Positions 1 to 8,708 are shown, numbered from the stretch's first letter. The stretch is DNA of 40,085 bases from Methanobrevibacter thaueri (GCF_015062905.1 NZ_SUTK01000015.1:1-40085), one strand, 5' to 3'. Notes: generated by a model not told the origin, from the sequence alone. A program made the numbers and translations.

Positions 1-117
1 ATATTTTAAAAAGATATTAATGAAACTTATCATTAAACAGCCAAATTTTTTAAAAATAGATAAAACAAAAATATACAAATTAAATCATTAAAATAAAGAT
101 TTAAATAAATAAATATT

Positions 118-160
118 AAAAAAAAAATAGATTTTAATAGCTTAAATAAGATTTAAGCTA
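118..160 (-). terminator. Intrinsic-type terminator after glmS
   Basis: A perfect 9-bp inverted repeat (TAGCTTAAA / TTTAAGCTA, 5-nt loop, 138-160) lies 10 nt past the glmS stop on the minus strand. It is followed by a short spacer and ten consecutive T residues (118-127, minus strand). The rest of the stretch from 1 to 117 is AT-rich and shows no gene. Confidence 0.65.
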
Positions 161-170
161 TAAAATTAGA

Positions 171-1955
171 TTATTCTACAGTCACACATTTTGCCAGATT
201 TTTAGGCTTGTCAGGGTCGTGACCCTTCTCAAGAGTAATATAATAGGCTATCAACTGCAACGGAACAATATAAACCAATGGTGCAATAATCTCTTTAACT
301 TCACTGTTTATTGCAATTACCGCATCAGCTTTGGCTTTTAGAGATTCATCTCCATCTGATCCAATAGCTAACACATTGGCTCCACGAGATTTGACTTCTT
401 CCAGATTACTCATTGTTTTTCTATAGTTGTCTCCTGGAGGAATCACAACAACGACCGGAATTCCTTCATCAATTAAAGCCAAAGGCCCATGTTTCAGTTC
501 ACCGGCGGCATAACCTTCACCGTGTATATAAGTAATTTCCTTGAGTTTCAATGCACCTTCAAGTGCTGTAGGATATGAATAACCTCTTCCCAAATAGAAG
601 AAATCACGGGCATAGTTATATCTTTTGGACAGCTCCTCGACCAATTCAACATTTTCCAGGGTCTCATCAATGAAATCCGGAACCTTGTCAAGCTCCTTTA
701 AAAGCTCTGAATTTTTGGATATCAAAGCTGCAAGCAAATAGATTGCAGTCAATTGTGCAACATAGGTTTTGGTTGCTGCAACCCCAATTTCAGGACCTGC
801 CTGAGTTTGAATGACATGTTGGGCACGTCTTGTAATGGATGAACCTGCAACATTAACTATACCTAAGGTTACAGAAGTTTCATTGGCCACATCCAAAGCC
901 TTAAGTGAATCTGCTGTTTCACCTGATTGGGAAATGAATATGACTAATGTCTTTTCATTCAGGGTATTGGCAGAATACTTGAATTCGGATGCAAGAATCA
1001 CATCAGTAGGAATGCCTGCAAGAGACTCTATCAGATATTTGCCTGTAAGGGATGCATGGTAAGATGTACCGCATGCAACAAAACAGATTCTTTGAACATC
1101 CCCAACTTCATCAATGATCTCCTTGATGTTGTCCCTTTGGGTTAAAGTATTCCTAACGGCAATTGCCTGTTCATTAATTTCCTTTATCATGAAGTGGTCA
1201 TAGCCTTCTTTTTCAGCCATTTCAGGTGTCCAGTTAATTGTTTCTATTTCCTTGTTGACAACATTGTCAAATTCGTCATGAACAACGACACCATCCTTAT
1301 CCAAAATGACTATCTCTCCCCTTTCGGGATATATGATGTCACGGGCATACTTTAGAATTGCCGGAGAGTCTGAAGCCAAATAGTATCCATCTTCACCGAG
1401 TCCGACAATCAACGGTGAATCCTTACGTGTTGCAACAATCTTATCAGGCTCATTTACTGCAATCGCTGCAATTGCATAAGCCCCTTCAATAATATCGATT
1501 GTTTTTCTGACGGCATGTTCAAGGTCGAACTTTTCAGCCATGAACTTTTGAATCAAGTGAGGAATCACTTCAGTATCGGTATCTGACTTGAACACATGAC
1601 CTTCAAGAATCAGTTTCTCCTTTATTTCCAGATAATTTTCAATTATACCGTTGTGGACTACTGCCACAGTATTGTCCTCATCTACATGAGGGTGAGAATT
1701 AAGCTTTGAAGGGTCTCCATGTGTTGCCCATCTTACGTGAGCTATACCCAAGTTTCCAGGCATGTCTGTAAGATTCAGCTTCTTATCCACTTCAGCGATT
1801 TTACCCTTATCCTTCTTGATGTTAATCTTATCTTCAAAGAATGTAGCTAAACCTATGGAATCATATCCCCTATACTCTAGCTTTGAAATACAGTCAAAAA
1901 GAATAGGTGCAACATCACTATCGTCCTTTAATATACAGCCAACAATTCCGCACAT
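171..1955 (-). CDS. glmS: Glutamine--fructose-6-phosphate aminotransferase (isomerizing)
   Basis: Makes glucosamine-6-phosphate from fructose-6-phosphate and glutamine, the first step to UDP-GlcNAc for the cell wall and glycans. The 594-residue protein has the usual two-part plan. The N-terminal Ntn amidotransferase begins MCGIVGC, with nucleophile Cys2 after Met removal, and carries the HVRWATHG and HNGIIENY motifs. Two SIS sugar-isomerase domains follow, with CGTSYH at 295-300, SQSGET at 342-347 and the C-terminal NLAKCVTVE end that carries the active-site lysine. Length is normal. It is the last gene of a minus-strand run purC-purS-purQ-cobA-glmS and starts 4 nt after cobA, so co-transcription is likely. 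Its own terminator follows. Confidence 0.97.
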   Translation of the reverse strand: MCGIVGCILKDDSDVAPILFDCISKLEYRGYDSIGLATFFEDKINIKKDKGKIAEVDKKLNLTDMPGNLGIAHVRWATHGDPSKLNSHPHVDEDNTVAVVHNGIIENYLEIKEKLILEGHVFKSDTDTEVIPHLIQKFMAEKFDLEHAVRKTIDIIEGAYAIAAIAVNEPDKIVATRKDSPLIVGLGEDGYYLASDSPAILKYARDIIYPERGEIVILDKDGVVVHDEFDNVVNKEIETINWTPEMAEKEGYDHFMIKEINEQAIAVRNTLTQRDNIKEIIDEVGDVQRICFVACGTSYHASLTGKYLIESLAGIPTDVILASEFKYSANTLNEKTLVIFISQSGETADSLKALDVANETSVTLGIVNVAGSSITRRAQHVIQTQAGPEIGVAATKTYVAQLTAIYLLAALISKNSELLKELDKVPDFIDETLENVELVEELSKRYNYARDFFYLGRGYSYPTALEGALKLKEITYIHGEGYAAGELKHGPLALIDEGIPVVVVIPPGDNYRKTMSNLEEVKSRGANVLAIGSDGDESLKAKADAVIAINSEVKEIIAPLVYIVPLQLIAYYITLEKGHDPDKPKNLAKCVTVE

Positions 1956-1959
1956 CTAA

Positions 1960-2676
1960 TCACCTTTGATAATCATAAATTTCCTTATACATTTTTACAA
2001 CATCCCCTATAATCAGAATCGCAGGAGTGTTGATATTCTTATCGGAAATATCATCAAGAGTTCCAAATACCAGATTCTGATTTGGCAATGTTCCGCTTTC
2101 AACCGCACAGACAGGAGTGTCCGCCGAGCGATATCTCATGATTTCAGCAGTATTCTCTTTAATGTTTCCTATACCCATCAATATTATCAGGGTGTCAGCA
2201 GTATAGTCCCAGTGCACTTGGCTTTCAGGTTTTGTCGGGTCCTCATGACCTGTTACAATAGTGACTGAGGTTGCTACTGCCCTATGGGTTACTGGTAGTC
2301 CTAGTGAAGTTGGTGCTCCAATGGCTGAAGTTACACCTGGAATAACTACAAATTTGATATCATGTTCCATTAAAGCCAATATCTCTTCTCCTCCACGGCC
2401 AAAGACAAAAGGGTCACCTCCCTTAAGCCTTACGACATTTTCATGATTTTGAGCCTGCTCGATTATCAACTCATTTATTTCATCCTGAGTTTTGTAATGC
2501 TCGCCTGCCTTCTTACCGACATATATTCTTTCAGCAGTATCCGGAGCATGAGCCAATATTTCTTCATTTGCCAAATAATCATACAATACAACATCAGCTT
2601 TATTCAAAGCCTTCACAGCCTTAAGAGTTATTAAATCAGCATCTCCAGGTCCTGCACCAATTAAATAAACTACCAT
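1960..2676 (-). CDS. cobA: Uroporphyrinogen-III C-methyltransferase
   Basis: SAM-dependent methylation of uroporphyrinogen III at C2 and C7 to precorrin-2, the branch point to cobamides, F430 and sirohaem. The 238-residue sequence carries the tetrapyrrole methylase signatures: an N-terminal GAGPGDADLIT loop at residues 7-17 and the LKGGDPFVFGRGGEE motif near residue 85. Length fits single-domain archaeal and Gram-positive CobA rather than the longer fused CysG. It sits between purQ (9 nt gap) and glmS (4 nt gap), so it is probably transcribed with the purine genes. hemB and hemD, which act upstream in the same pathway, are elsewhere in this window. Confidence 0.95.
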   Translation of the reverse strand: MVVYLIGAGPGDADLITLKAVKALNKADVVLYDYLANEEILAHAPDTAERIYVGKKAGEHYKTQDEINELIIEQAQNHENVVRLKGGDPFVFGRGGEEILALMEHDIKFVVIPGVTSAIGAPTSLGLPVTHRAVATSVTIVTGHEDPTKPESQVHWDYTADTLIILMGIGNIKENTAEIMRYRSADTPVCAVESGTLPNQNLVFGTLDDISDKNINTPAILIIGDVVKMYKEIYDYQR

Positions 2677-2685
2677 CTTATCACT

Positions 2686-3330
2686 TTATAAAAATCCTTT
2701 GAAAAAGTTTAAACCATCATCGGAACCGAACAATTCCTCGCACGCCCTTTCAGGGTGAGGCATCATTGCGCAAACGAGGCCGGATTCATCACATACGCTT
2801 GTAATGGCTTCCATTGAACCATTAGGGTTTTTGCCTTCAAACTGCAATACGATTTGGTCTTGATCTTTTAACAAATCGATGTCCTCTGTGTAGAATCTTC
2901 CTTCGGCATGTGCAATTGGAAGAGCTATTGTCTGGTCCTTTTTGAATGCCTTTGTAAATGGGGTTCTTGAAGTGGCAACTTTCAAATTGACCCATTCGCA
3001 GTTGAATTTAGGAGTCTCATTTGTAATGAAAACACCTGGAACAAGTCCAATTTCACCTAAAATCTGTGCTCCATTACATATTCCTAAAACAGGTTTTTCT
3101 TCTTTTACCAATTCCTTAATTCCATCAATTACCGGTGTAATGGATGCCATTGCACCAGCCCTCAAGTAATCTCCATATGAGAATCCTCCAGGAATAACGA
3201 TACCGTCATAGTCAGCGAGTTTCTCTTCACTCCACCAGACATATTCCGGGGTGAGGCCGGCAAGCTCAACAGCTTTTGCCACATCACGGTCACAGTTGGT
3301 TCCTGGAAATCTAATTACTCCAATTTTCAT
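2686..3330 (-). CDS. purQ: Phosphoribosylformylglycinamidine synthase, glutaminase subunit PurQ
   Basis: Glutaminase subunit of FGAM synthase in de novo purine synthesis; it supplies ammonia to PurL, with PurS as the bridging subunit. Class I amidotransferase features are clear: an N-terminal FPGTNCD, the nucleophile elbow LGICNGAQ containing the catalytic Cys, and MPHPERA with the catalytic His/Glu near the C-terminus. Three in-frame starts are possible (GTG 3339, ATG 3333, ATG 3330). I chose ATG 3330 because the AGGTG ribosome binding site then sits at normal spacing and the protein starts MKIGVIRFPG, the family consensus. It follows purS closely. purL is not in the window. Confidence 0.96.
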   Translation of the reverse strand: MKIGVIRFPGTNCDRDVAKAVELAGLTPEYVWWSEEKLADYDGIVIPGGFSYGDYLRAGAMASITPVIDGIKELVKEEKPVLGICNGAQILGEIGLVPGVFITNETPKFNCEWVNLKVATSRTPFTKAFKKDQTIALPIAHAEGRFYTEDIDLLKDQDQIVLQFEGKNPNGSMEAITSVCDESGLVCAMMPHPERACEELFGSDDGLNFFKGFL

Positions 3331-3339
3331 CATATACAC

Positions 3340-3606
3340 CTACTTACCGCAAGCCATGTTCTGTGGAATAACGTTAATCTTATAATCATGAATTACAGGA
3401 TTGCAAAGCAATCTTTCGCACATGTCTACAACATTTTCTCTGATTGCTTCCCTGTCTTCCCCTTCCATTTGGAATTTGATGGTTTCAACAGTCTTAACGT
3501 TTTTTACTTCGTAACCTAATAAATCAAGTGATCTTTCAACTTGAGTAGCTTCAGGGTTTAACATACCGCTTTTCAATGAGATTTTAATTTCAATATCAAA
3601 TAACAT
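3340..3606 (-). CDS. purS: Phosphoribosylformylglycinamidine synthase subunit PurS
   Basis: Small 88-residue structural subunit of the three-part FGAM synthase (PurS, PurQ, PurL). It begins MLFDIEIKISLKSGMLNPEA; the 'G-x-LNPE' start and the later LLCNPVI segment are typical of PurS. It lies directly between purC and purQ with no intergenic spacing, as is common in archaeal and Gram-positive pur clusters. No odd features. Confidence 0.95.
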   Translation of the reverse strand: MLFDIEIKISLKSGMLNPEATQVERSLDLLGYEVKNVKTVETIKFQMEGEDREAIRENVVDMCERLLCNPVIHDYKINVIPQNMACGK

Positions 3607-4335
3607 CTAAATCACCTTTTCATCATCTGGAATAACTCTATTATAAACTTCAATATAAGCCGCCATTACTTCATTGTCCTTTCCTTCGCGGAACAGTTCC
3701 TTGTCCAACATTTCCAGGGTTTCACTGTCCCATAATCTGCATCCGTCAGGAGATATCTCATCACCCAAAAGAATGTTTCCGTCCTTATCCTTACCGAACT
3801 CGACCTTATAATCAACGAGGATAATTCCTGCATCGGCAAAGAATTTGGTCAAGACCTCATTGATCTTCAATGCCTTTTCAATCAGGATATCGACCTCTTC
3901 GTCTGTAGCTATGTCCAGCGCCCTTATGAGTGACCTGTTAAGCATAGGGTCGTGATACTCATCATCCTTATAATCCATTTGAACCAAAGGAGGATCCAAT
4001 TTAGTACCCTCTTCGATAGGATATTTGCGAACCAGACTGCCGGTAGCAATATTTCTTACAATAACCTCAATCGGAATCATTTCAAGCTTTTTTGCAATCA
4101 TGACATTAGGTTCAGGCAAGTCGACAAATTGAGTTGCAACACCATTTTCCTCCAAAACCTTAAATATTTTAGCGGAAATTACAGCATTGTAAGCTCCTTT
4201 ATTGTCCATCACTTCTTTTCTTGCACCATCACCTGCGGTCATGTCATCCCTAAACTCAATTATGACCTCATCAGGATTATCAGTAGTGAAAACGCTTTTC
4301 ACTTTTCCAGAATTAATTAACTCTTTTTTGTCCAT
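3607..4335 (-). CDS. purC: Phosphoribosylaminoimidazole-succinocarboxamide synthase (SAICAR synthetase)
   Basis: Joins CAIR and aspartate to form SAICAR in purine synthesis. The 242-residue length is normal for single-domain PurC. Family motifs include GKVKSVF near the N-terminus, DDMTAGDGA around residue 31, the EVIVRNIATGSL segment, and the DEISPDGCRLWD motif near the C-terminus. It is the first gene of the minus-strand operon. A TATA-like box about 50 nt upstream and the 88-bp gap from the next gene suggest that the promoter for the whole purC-purS-purQ-cobA-glmS unit lies here. Confidence 0.97.
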   Translation of the reverse strand: MDKKELINSGKVKSVFTTDNPDEVIIEFRDDMTAGDGARKEVMDNKGAYNAVISAKIFKVLEENGVATQFVDLPEPNVMIAKKLEMIPIEVIVRNIATGSLVRKYPIEEGTKLDPPLVQMDYKDDEYHDPMLNRSLIRALDIATDEEVDILIEKALKINEVLTKFFADAGIILVDYKVEFGKDKDGNILLGDEISPDGCRLWDSETLEMLDKELFREGKDNEVMAAYIEVYNRVIPDDEKVI

Positions 4336-4383
4336 GATATCAACAAAATATTAAATTATTATATTATTATTTTTGATTGTAAT

Positions 4384-4393
4384 ATTATATAAA
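4384..4393 (-). promoter_or_regulatory. Probable TATA box of the purC operon
   Basis: On the minus strand the sequence TTTATATAAT lies 49-58 nt upstream of the purC ATG. This puts transcription start near 4360 and a leader of roughly 25 nt. It matches the archaeal TATA consensus and position; this is inference from sequence only. Confidence 0.5.
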
Positions 4394-4423
4394 AATAGTT
4401 AAAAATAGAGAAAAAAATAGCAG

Positions 4424-4717
4424 TTATAATTTGTTGATTGGAATTCCGACACTTTCATTTTGCGGGAACTTCATGCCATTCAAAAGGCCGTTTGGAAGTT
4501 CGGACAAAACAATTACTGGAAATTCCTCACCAGGTTTTATAAACAAGTGATGTGTTACATTCTGGCGTGTTGTAACTGCTATTTCATAAGTATTTCCTTC
4601 TTTTGTAAGTTTTCCATCAAGAAAAACTTTGTTGAATGTTTGATTTAAAAGATACTCCGGCAAATCCTCATCGATACTGAAATGAATCAGCAAATCACTT
4701 AAAATCATCTTACTCAT
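4424..4717 (-). CDS. Conserved-looking protein of unknown function
   Basis: I do not recognise this 97-residue protein. It appears soluble, with no membrane segment or signal peptide, and is mixed alpha/beta with short hydrophobic strands. There is an LLIHFSIDEDLPEYLLNQ segment at the N-terminus and a Pro/Gly-rich C-terminal half. Its ATG overlaps the stop of the upstream membrane-anchored gene by 4 nt (ATGA), so the two are translationally coupled and probably work together. A real gene is supported by this overlap and by coding-like sequence, but the function is unknown. Confidence 0.7.
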   Translation of the reverse strand: MSKMILSDLLIHFSIDEDLPEYLLNQTFNKVFLDGKLTKEGNTYEIAVTTRQNVTHHLFIKPGEEFPVIVLSELPNGLLNGMKFPQNESVGIPINKL

Positions 4718-5076
4718 TCCAGACTTGGAAGTTTGCTTTGATCTGACTCATATGAGGAACCTATCAATTCACCGGTTTGTGTATCATATTGTCTGAATCC
4801 ACCATCCTCATAGGTGACTTCCCTATAGGAACCTTCACCATTTTGATAATTCTGCTTAACCTCTTCCTTAACAATATCCACGACATTGCCGGAATCTGAT
4901 GATGAATCTGAACTTTCTGAAGATTGACTATTAAACATTTTATCCATAATTTGGCCCACCGTATCTGCGTTTATATTCTCAATTCCTGCTTCATGAACTA
5001 CACTTACTGCAGCTGCACCGCCGACAACCAATATCACGGCGATGATGCCCAATATTAATAAAATAAAACCTTTCAT
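4714..5076 (-). CDS. Membrane-anchored small protein, unknown function
   Basis: A 120-residue protein with one strong N-terminal hydrophobic segment (about residues 3-25, Ile/Val/Ala rich, Gly-Gly at its end), then a polar region. A serine/aspartate-rich linker (around residues 52-65) follows. The C-terminal part has repeated Tyr/Gly/Glu-rich motifs (for example REVTYEDGGFRQYDTQTGE), which look like short beta-hairpin strands. The likely topology is an N-terminal anchor with an outside domain. It overlaps the next gene by 4 nt and has a probable promoter (TATATATC at 5103-5110 on the minus strand), giving a short leader. I recognise no family. Confidence 0.7.
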   Translation of the reverse strand: MKGFILLILGIIAVILVVGGAAAVSVVHEAGIENINADTVGQIMDKMFNSQSSESSDSSSDSGNVVDIVKEEVKQNYQNGEGSYREVTYEDGGFRQYDTQTGELIGSSYESDQSKLPSLE

Positions 5077-5140
5077 ATTTTCACCTCACAAAGCTTTCAA
5101 TAGATATATAACCAAATCCATTTAAATATTTTTCTATCAA

Positions 5141-5150
5141 TTTATATATT
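5141..5150 (+). promoter_or_regulatory. TATA box placed for a leaderless transcript
   Basis: TTTATATATT lies about 25 nt (from its centre) before the ATG at 5171, and no purine-rich ribosome binding site occurs between them. This geometry predicts transcription starting at or next to the start codon. Confidence 0.45.
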
Positions 5151-5170
5151 ACTAAAATAAAATTATTATT

Positions 5171-5374
5171 ATGAACATGAAAAATACTGCAATACTTCTG
5201 ATATTTCTACTATCAATATTAGGTCTGGTAATGGGAGTCTACTGCACAGATGATGCAAACACCAGTACCTCTCAGGACAATGATTCTGATAGTGTAAACG
5301 AGGATTCAAACAGTATTGGAAACATTACCCTTACGGATAATGAAAATAATGTTTTAAACTGCTTTTTCAAATGA
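5171..5374 (+). CDS. Small secreted or membrane-anchored peptide
   Basis: A 67-residue product with a Lys-containing N-terminus and a hydrophobic stretch (about residues 6-24), ending VMGVYCTDD. The Cys after the hydrophobic core resembles a lipobox only loosely. The rest is rich in Asp, Asn and Ser, as in other exported Methanobrevibacter proteins, and ends in CFFK. It is flanked by a promoter-like TATA and stands alone, in opposite orientation to both neighbours. It may be a truncated remnant of a longer surface protein. It could also be spurious, but the signal-peptide pattern and acidic mature region argue for expression. Confidence 0.5.
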   Translation: MNMKNTAILLIFLLSILGLVMGVYCTDDANTSTSQDNDSDSVNEDSNSIGNITLTDNENNVLNCFFK

Positions 5375-5387
5375 CCTAATTTTAATT

Positions 5388-5423
5388 AAAAAAAAATAGA
5401 AGGTTAAATTTAAAAATTTAACC
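5388..5423 (-). terminator. Terminator of the NSS transporter gene
   Basis: Perfect 10-bp inverted repeat (GGTTAAATTT / AAATTTAACC, 5402-5423) located 4 nt past the stop codon. A run of nine T residues follows on the minus strand. Confidence 0.65.
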
Positions 5424-5427
5424 GAAT

Positions 5428-6930
5428 TCAAACTCTTTCTTCAGTATTATTCCATTCAGGATTTTTTGCAGGCAATATTGTAAATATCAAAGTGGCAACC
5501 AATAGAATGACTGCAGATGCAATAGTGAAAATCATCTGTTCAAATGAACAGCTGCGAACCACGTCAAACATTCCGCCAATCCAAATAATAGAAATGAATA
5601 TTGGAAGGATATATTTGACAATCAGCAACCACCATTTTCCAAGAGTAATGGTTTTAGATTTTGAATTAAGGAAATCAATTAATTTTTCAGCCTTAAATAT
5701 CCAAGCAAAGATAATACATTCAACCACTACACCAAACAGCAATGCAATCTGGTTAATAAAAGTATCGACAAAACCCAAGAGGGTTCCTCCAAATGCGGTT
5801 GCATAAATCATTGATATGCAAGTACCAACAATGATCAGCATTGTCATTGTCTTTGACCTTGAATGTCCAAACTTGTTTTGAATTGAAAATGACAATGGTT
5901 CAACTGTAGACAATATGCTTGTAAGGCCTGCAAGATAAACTGTCAAAAAGAACAACGGTCCAAGAACATATGCCCATTGACCCAATACATTAAACACAGT
6001 AGGATAAACGACAAACACAAGTCCAGTTCCTTGAGTTACAAGCTCTGAAACTGCAGTTCCTGATTGCAATGACATATAACCTAAAATTGAAAATACACCC
6101 AGCGCTGCAAAGTTTTCAAACAATGAATTGGCAAGAGCGATGGATATTGTATTTGTGATTAAATCAGCATCGTCTTTAGTATAACTGGCATAAGTAAAAG
6201 CAATTGACATTCCCAAACTTAATGAAAATACAATTTGTCCAAATGCAGCCATCCAAATTTCAAAATGTCCTAAAAGTGACCAGTCAGGATTGAACAACTC
6301 TGCAAGACCGATTGAGGCACCAGGTAAAGTCAATGAAAATATCACTATGATAACCATAATGATAAACAATGCAGGCACCAAGACTTTTGAAACCTTTCCA
6401 AGCCCTGCTTCAAGATCCCTGTGTGAAATAAACCAAATAATTATCCATCCGACAAGCATAGCAATTGCAATAACCGGGATGAAATTAAATAAACCAGTGA
6501 AAGATTCTGAAGATTGTAGGAGAGTGGTTGCAAAGAAAGCATCCGGATTTGCTCCCCAACCCTTAAAGAAACTCAAAACTATATATATTCCGTCCCAACC
6601 GAGAATGGCTGAGTAGTAAATCATAATCATAAAAACAGCAACCGGTAAAAACCAGCCTAAATACTCACATTTGGAGTTTATCTTTCTTGCAGCCTTTGCA
6701 AAAGAAGATTTAAAATTATACCCCACACCATACTCCAAAATCAGGAATGGAATTCCCATTAAAAGAATAGCTACAATATAAGGGATGTAAAACGCTCCTC
6801 CACCATTAGAATAGAGTACATAAGGATATCTCCAAATATTTCCAAGTCCAACGGCAGAACCTATCATTGCCAATATGAAAGATAGATTACTGCCCCATTC
6901 ATTTTTATCTGCCATAATTTTCATTTCCAT
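5428..6930 (-). CDS. Sodium-dependent transporter, neurotransmitter:sodium symporter (NSS/SNF) family
   Basis: A 500-residue polytopic membrane protein of the LeuT/SNF family, which imports amino acids or related amines with Na+. TM1 carries the family signature: the unwound AMIGSAVGLGNIWRYPY segment (about residues 21-37), followed by NGGGAFYIPY. About eleven to twelve hydrophobic segments can be counted. The substrate cannot be told from sequence; bacterial and archaeal members often carry Trp, Tyr, Leu or Ala. Possible starts are ATG 6930, 6924 and 6915. MADKNEWGSN at 6915 is the start most like the family, but no ribosome binding site decides it. The gene is monocistronic with its own terminator. 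Confidence 0.93.
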   Translation of the reverse strand: MEMKIMADKNEWGSNLSFILAMIGSAVGLGNIWRYPYVLYSNGGGAFYIPYIVAILLMGIPFLILEYGVGYNFKSSFAKAARKINSKCEYLGWFLPVAVFMIMIYYSAILGWDGIYIVLSFFKGWGANPDAFFATTLLQSSESFTGLFNFIPVIAIAMLVGWIIIWFISHRDLEAGLGKVSKVLVPALFIIMVIIVIFSLTLPGASIGLAELFNPDWSLLGHFEIWMAAFGQIVFSLSLGMSIAFTYASYTKDDADLITNTISIALANSLFENFAALGVFSILGYMSLQSGTAVSELVTQGTGLVFVVYPTVFNVLGQWAYVLGPLFFLTVYLAGLTSILSTVEPLSFSIQNKFGHSRSKTMTMLIIVGTCISMIYATAFGGTLLGFVDTFINQIALLFGVVVECIIFAWIFKAEKLIDFLNSKSKTITLGKWWLLIVKYILPIFISIIWIGGMFDVVRSCSFEQMIFTIASAVILLVATLIFTILPAKNPEWNNTEERV

Positions 6931-7184
6931 TTTAATAATTTATAATAATATATTGGAAATTGATACATAAAAATGTACCATATATCATGCACCGCCAAAA
7001 ACAAATTTTAAATTTTTTAAGAATTTAAATTCTGAAAATAAGTGTTAATTGAACCCTAAAAAATAATAGGGGCAAGTTGATATCATTATAGGCCAAATCA
7101 ATAATTAAACATATTACAACAATCTAAAAAAAATATAAATAATCATTCAAAATACTTAAATATTACTTACGAGTTATTACTTTC
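6931..7184. other. Divergent intergenic region with several short palindromes
   Basis: These 254 bp between the NSS transporter and the secreted protein hold no gene. They contain a perfect 14-bp palindrome AGAATTTAAATTCT (7020-7033), a TACAT-AAAA-ATGTA inverted repeat (6964-6977) and a TTAAATATT box (7156-7164) placed about 25 nt before the ATG at 7185. Whether any of the palindromes is an operator is not known. Confidence 0.4.
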
Positions 7185-8708
7185 ATGAACAAAAAATATC
7201 TGATTGCAATTATTGCAATAATAATAATTTGTGCAGCGGCATTTGCACTGACAAATTCCAATTATTCAAGCAATGGATCAGTCAGCATTGATGCAAATGC
7301 TCTGGAAGACAGAGGAAACCTTGTTGTCGACTCTGAAAGTTTGGATGAACATAACGGATACTATCACAGTGACAATGCAGACACCAATTCCATTTTAATC
7401 AAAAATGGCGGAAATCTAAAATTAGCAAACTCAGCAGTCAATAAAACCGGAGATACTGCAACCAGCGGTGACGACGCCGATTTCTATGGAGTTAACTCTG
7501 CCGTTTTAGTCAATACAAATGGTACATTGGACATTTCAAACGTGGAAATAACTACCGATTCCAAAGGGTCAAACGGTATTTTCGTCACCAATGCAAATGC
7601 ATCCTCTTCAAGCAGAGATAACCCGCAACAAGGTTCAGGAGAAGGAAGCCAACCACCTGAAGCTATGGGCAATGGCGGTGGAGAAGGAGGCCAACCACCT
7701 GAAATGCCTGATGGAAATGGTGGGGAAGCAGGACAGGCTCCAGAAGCACCTGACGGACAAGGTGGTGGAGAACAGCCTGGACAAAGCACTATTGAAGGAA
7801 GCACAGAAGCAAACATCAACAATGTTAAGATAACCACCCATTCAGACAAGTCAAGAGGCCTTGATGCAACCTACAACGGAGCAATCAATGCCGAAAATGT
7901 CATCATCAACACTGACGGGCAAAGCTGTGCTGCTCTTGCAACAGACCGTGGAGAAGGGCAAGTTCATGTCAAAAACTCCGAAATCAATACAGGAGTCAGC
8001 AAAACCAGCGGCAGAGGATCACCACTAATCTATTCAACTGGAAACATTACCGCAGAAAACACCAAAGGTACATCCTATGTATCTCAAATCGCATGCATTG
8101 AAGGTAAAAACTCAATTGAATTGACAAACTGTGATATGACAGGATTTGCAGAAGGCAACAGACAGGATGGTGATACATACGTTGATTTGGGAGGAATATT
8201 CATCTACCAAAGCATGAGTGGGGATGCTGATGTTGGAACATCCACATTTACCGCTAAAAATTCAAAATTAGCAATAGCTGAAGACTCACCAGTATCCAAA
8301 GAGGCTCCAATGTTCCACATTACCAATACTGCCTGTGTAATCAACCTGGAAAACACAGAACTCAGTTTCAACAGCGGAGTATTTCTGGAATCCTCCGGTC
8401 AAAACCAATGGGGAAATGAAGGATCCAATGGAGGAACCTGTGAGTTAAACACTGAAAATGAGAATATTGCAGGTAATGTCATCGTTGATGCTATCAGTTC
8501 CTTAAACTGGAACATGAAAAATACCCAATTTAAAGGAGCAATCAATTCAACTGGAAATACAACCGTTAGTGTAGGTGAAGGTTCTACCTGGACTTTGACC
8601 GGCGACAGTACAGTTTCATCATTGGAATTGAATGGAAACATTGAATATGGTGAATACACTTTAACTGTTGACGGCAAAACATACAACAGTTCAAATCAAT
8701 TTAAATAG
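7185..8708 (+). CDS. Secreted beta-helix/adhesin-like protein with a Gly/Pro-rich insert
   Basis: A 507-residue exported protein. The N-terminus (MNKKYLIAIIAI..., residues 1-22) is a signal peptide or anchor. The body is built of short repeating strands with Asn/Thr/Ser and Gly (such as NTNGTLDISNVEITTDS and INAENVIINTDGQS), as in right-handed parallel beta-helices and the carbohydrate-binding domain (Cthe_2159-like) proteins. The repeats are interrupted at about residues 148-205 by a low-complexity segment of imperfect GEGGQPPE-type repeats. There is no clear C-terminal membrane anchor. It is probably a cell-surface protein that binds polysaccharide or other cells. The TATA-ATG geometry suggests a leaderless transcript, and a terminator hairpin overlaps the stop codon. 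Family assignment is by pattern, not by a database match. Confidence 0.75.
   Translation: MNKKYLIAIIAIIIICAAAFALTNSNYSSNGSVSIDANALEDRGNLVVDSESLDEHNGYYHSDNADTNSILIKNGGNLKLANSAVNKTGDTATSGDDADFYGVNSAVLVNTNGTLDISNVEITTDSKGSNGIFVTNANASSSSRDNPQQGSGEGSQPPEAMGNGGGEGGQPPEMPDGNGGEAGQAPEAPDGQGGGEQPGQSTIEGSTEANINNVKITTHSDKSRGLDATYNGAINAENVIINTDGQSCAALATDRGEGQVHVKNSEINTGVSKTSGRGSPLIYSTGNITAENTKGTSYVSQIACIEGKNSIELTNCDMTGFAEGNRQDGDTYVDLGGIFIYQSMSGDADVGTSTFTAKNSKLAIAEDSPVSKEAPMFHITNTACVINLENTELSFNSGVFLESSGQNQWGNEGSNGGTCELNTENENIAGNVIVDAISSLNWNMKNTQFKGAINSTGNTTVSVGEGSTWTLTGDSTVSSLELNGNIEYGEYTLTVDGKTYNSSNQFK
7638..7790 (+). repeat. Imperfect tandem repeat encoding Gly/Pro/Glu-rich units
   Basis: About three and a half units of roughly 42-45 bp, each starting near GGAGAAGGA or GAAGCAGGA, encode 14-15-residue blocks of the type GEGGQPPEMPDGNGG. 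The first two units are close to identical at the DNA level over about 20 bases; the third has drifted. The array lies inside the secreted beta-helix gene and keeps frame. Confidence 0.7.

Noticed and set aside
1..170. A gene or RNA in the first 170 bases
   Set aside because: Only AT-rich sequence and the glmS terminator are seen; there is no start codon with a ribosome binding site and no tRNA-like fold.
7484..7849. Long open frame on the minus strand opposite the Gly/Pro repeat of the secreted protein
   Set aside because: It mirrors the low-complexity repeat, has no ribosome binding site and encodes a Pro/Ser/Cys-rich sequence that is a by-product of the sense repeat.
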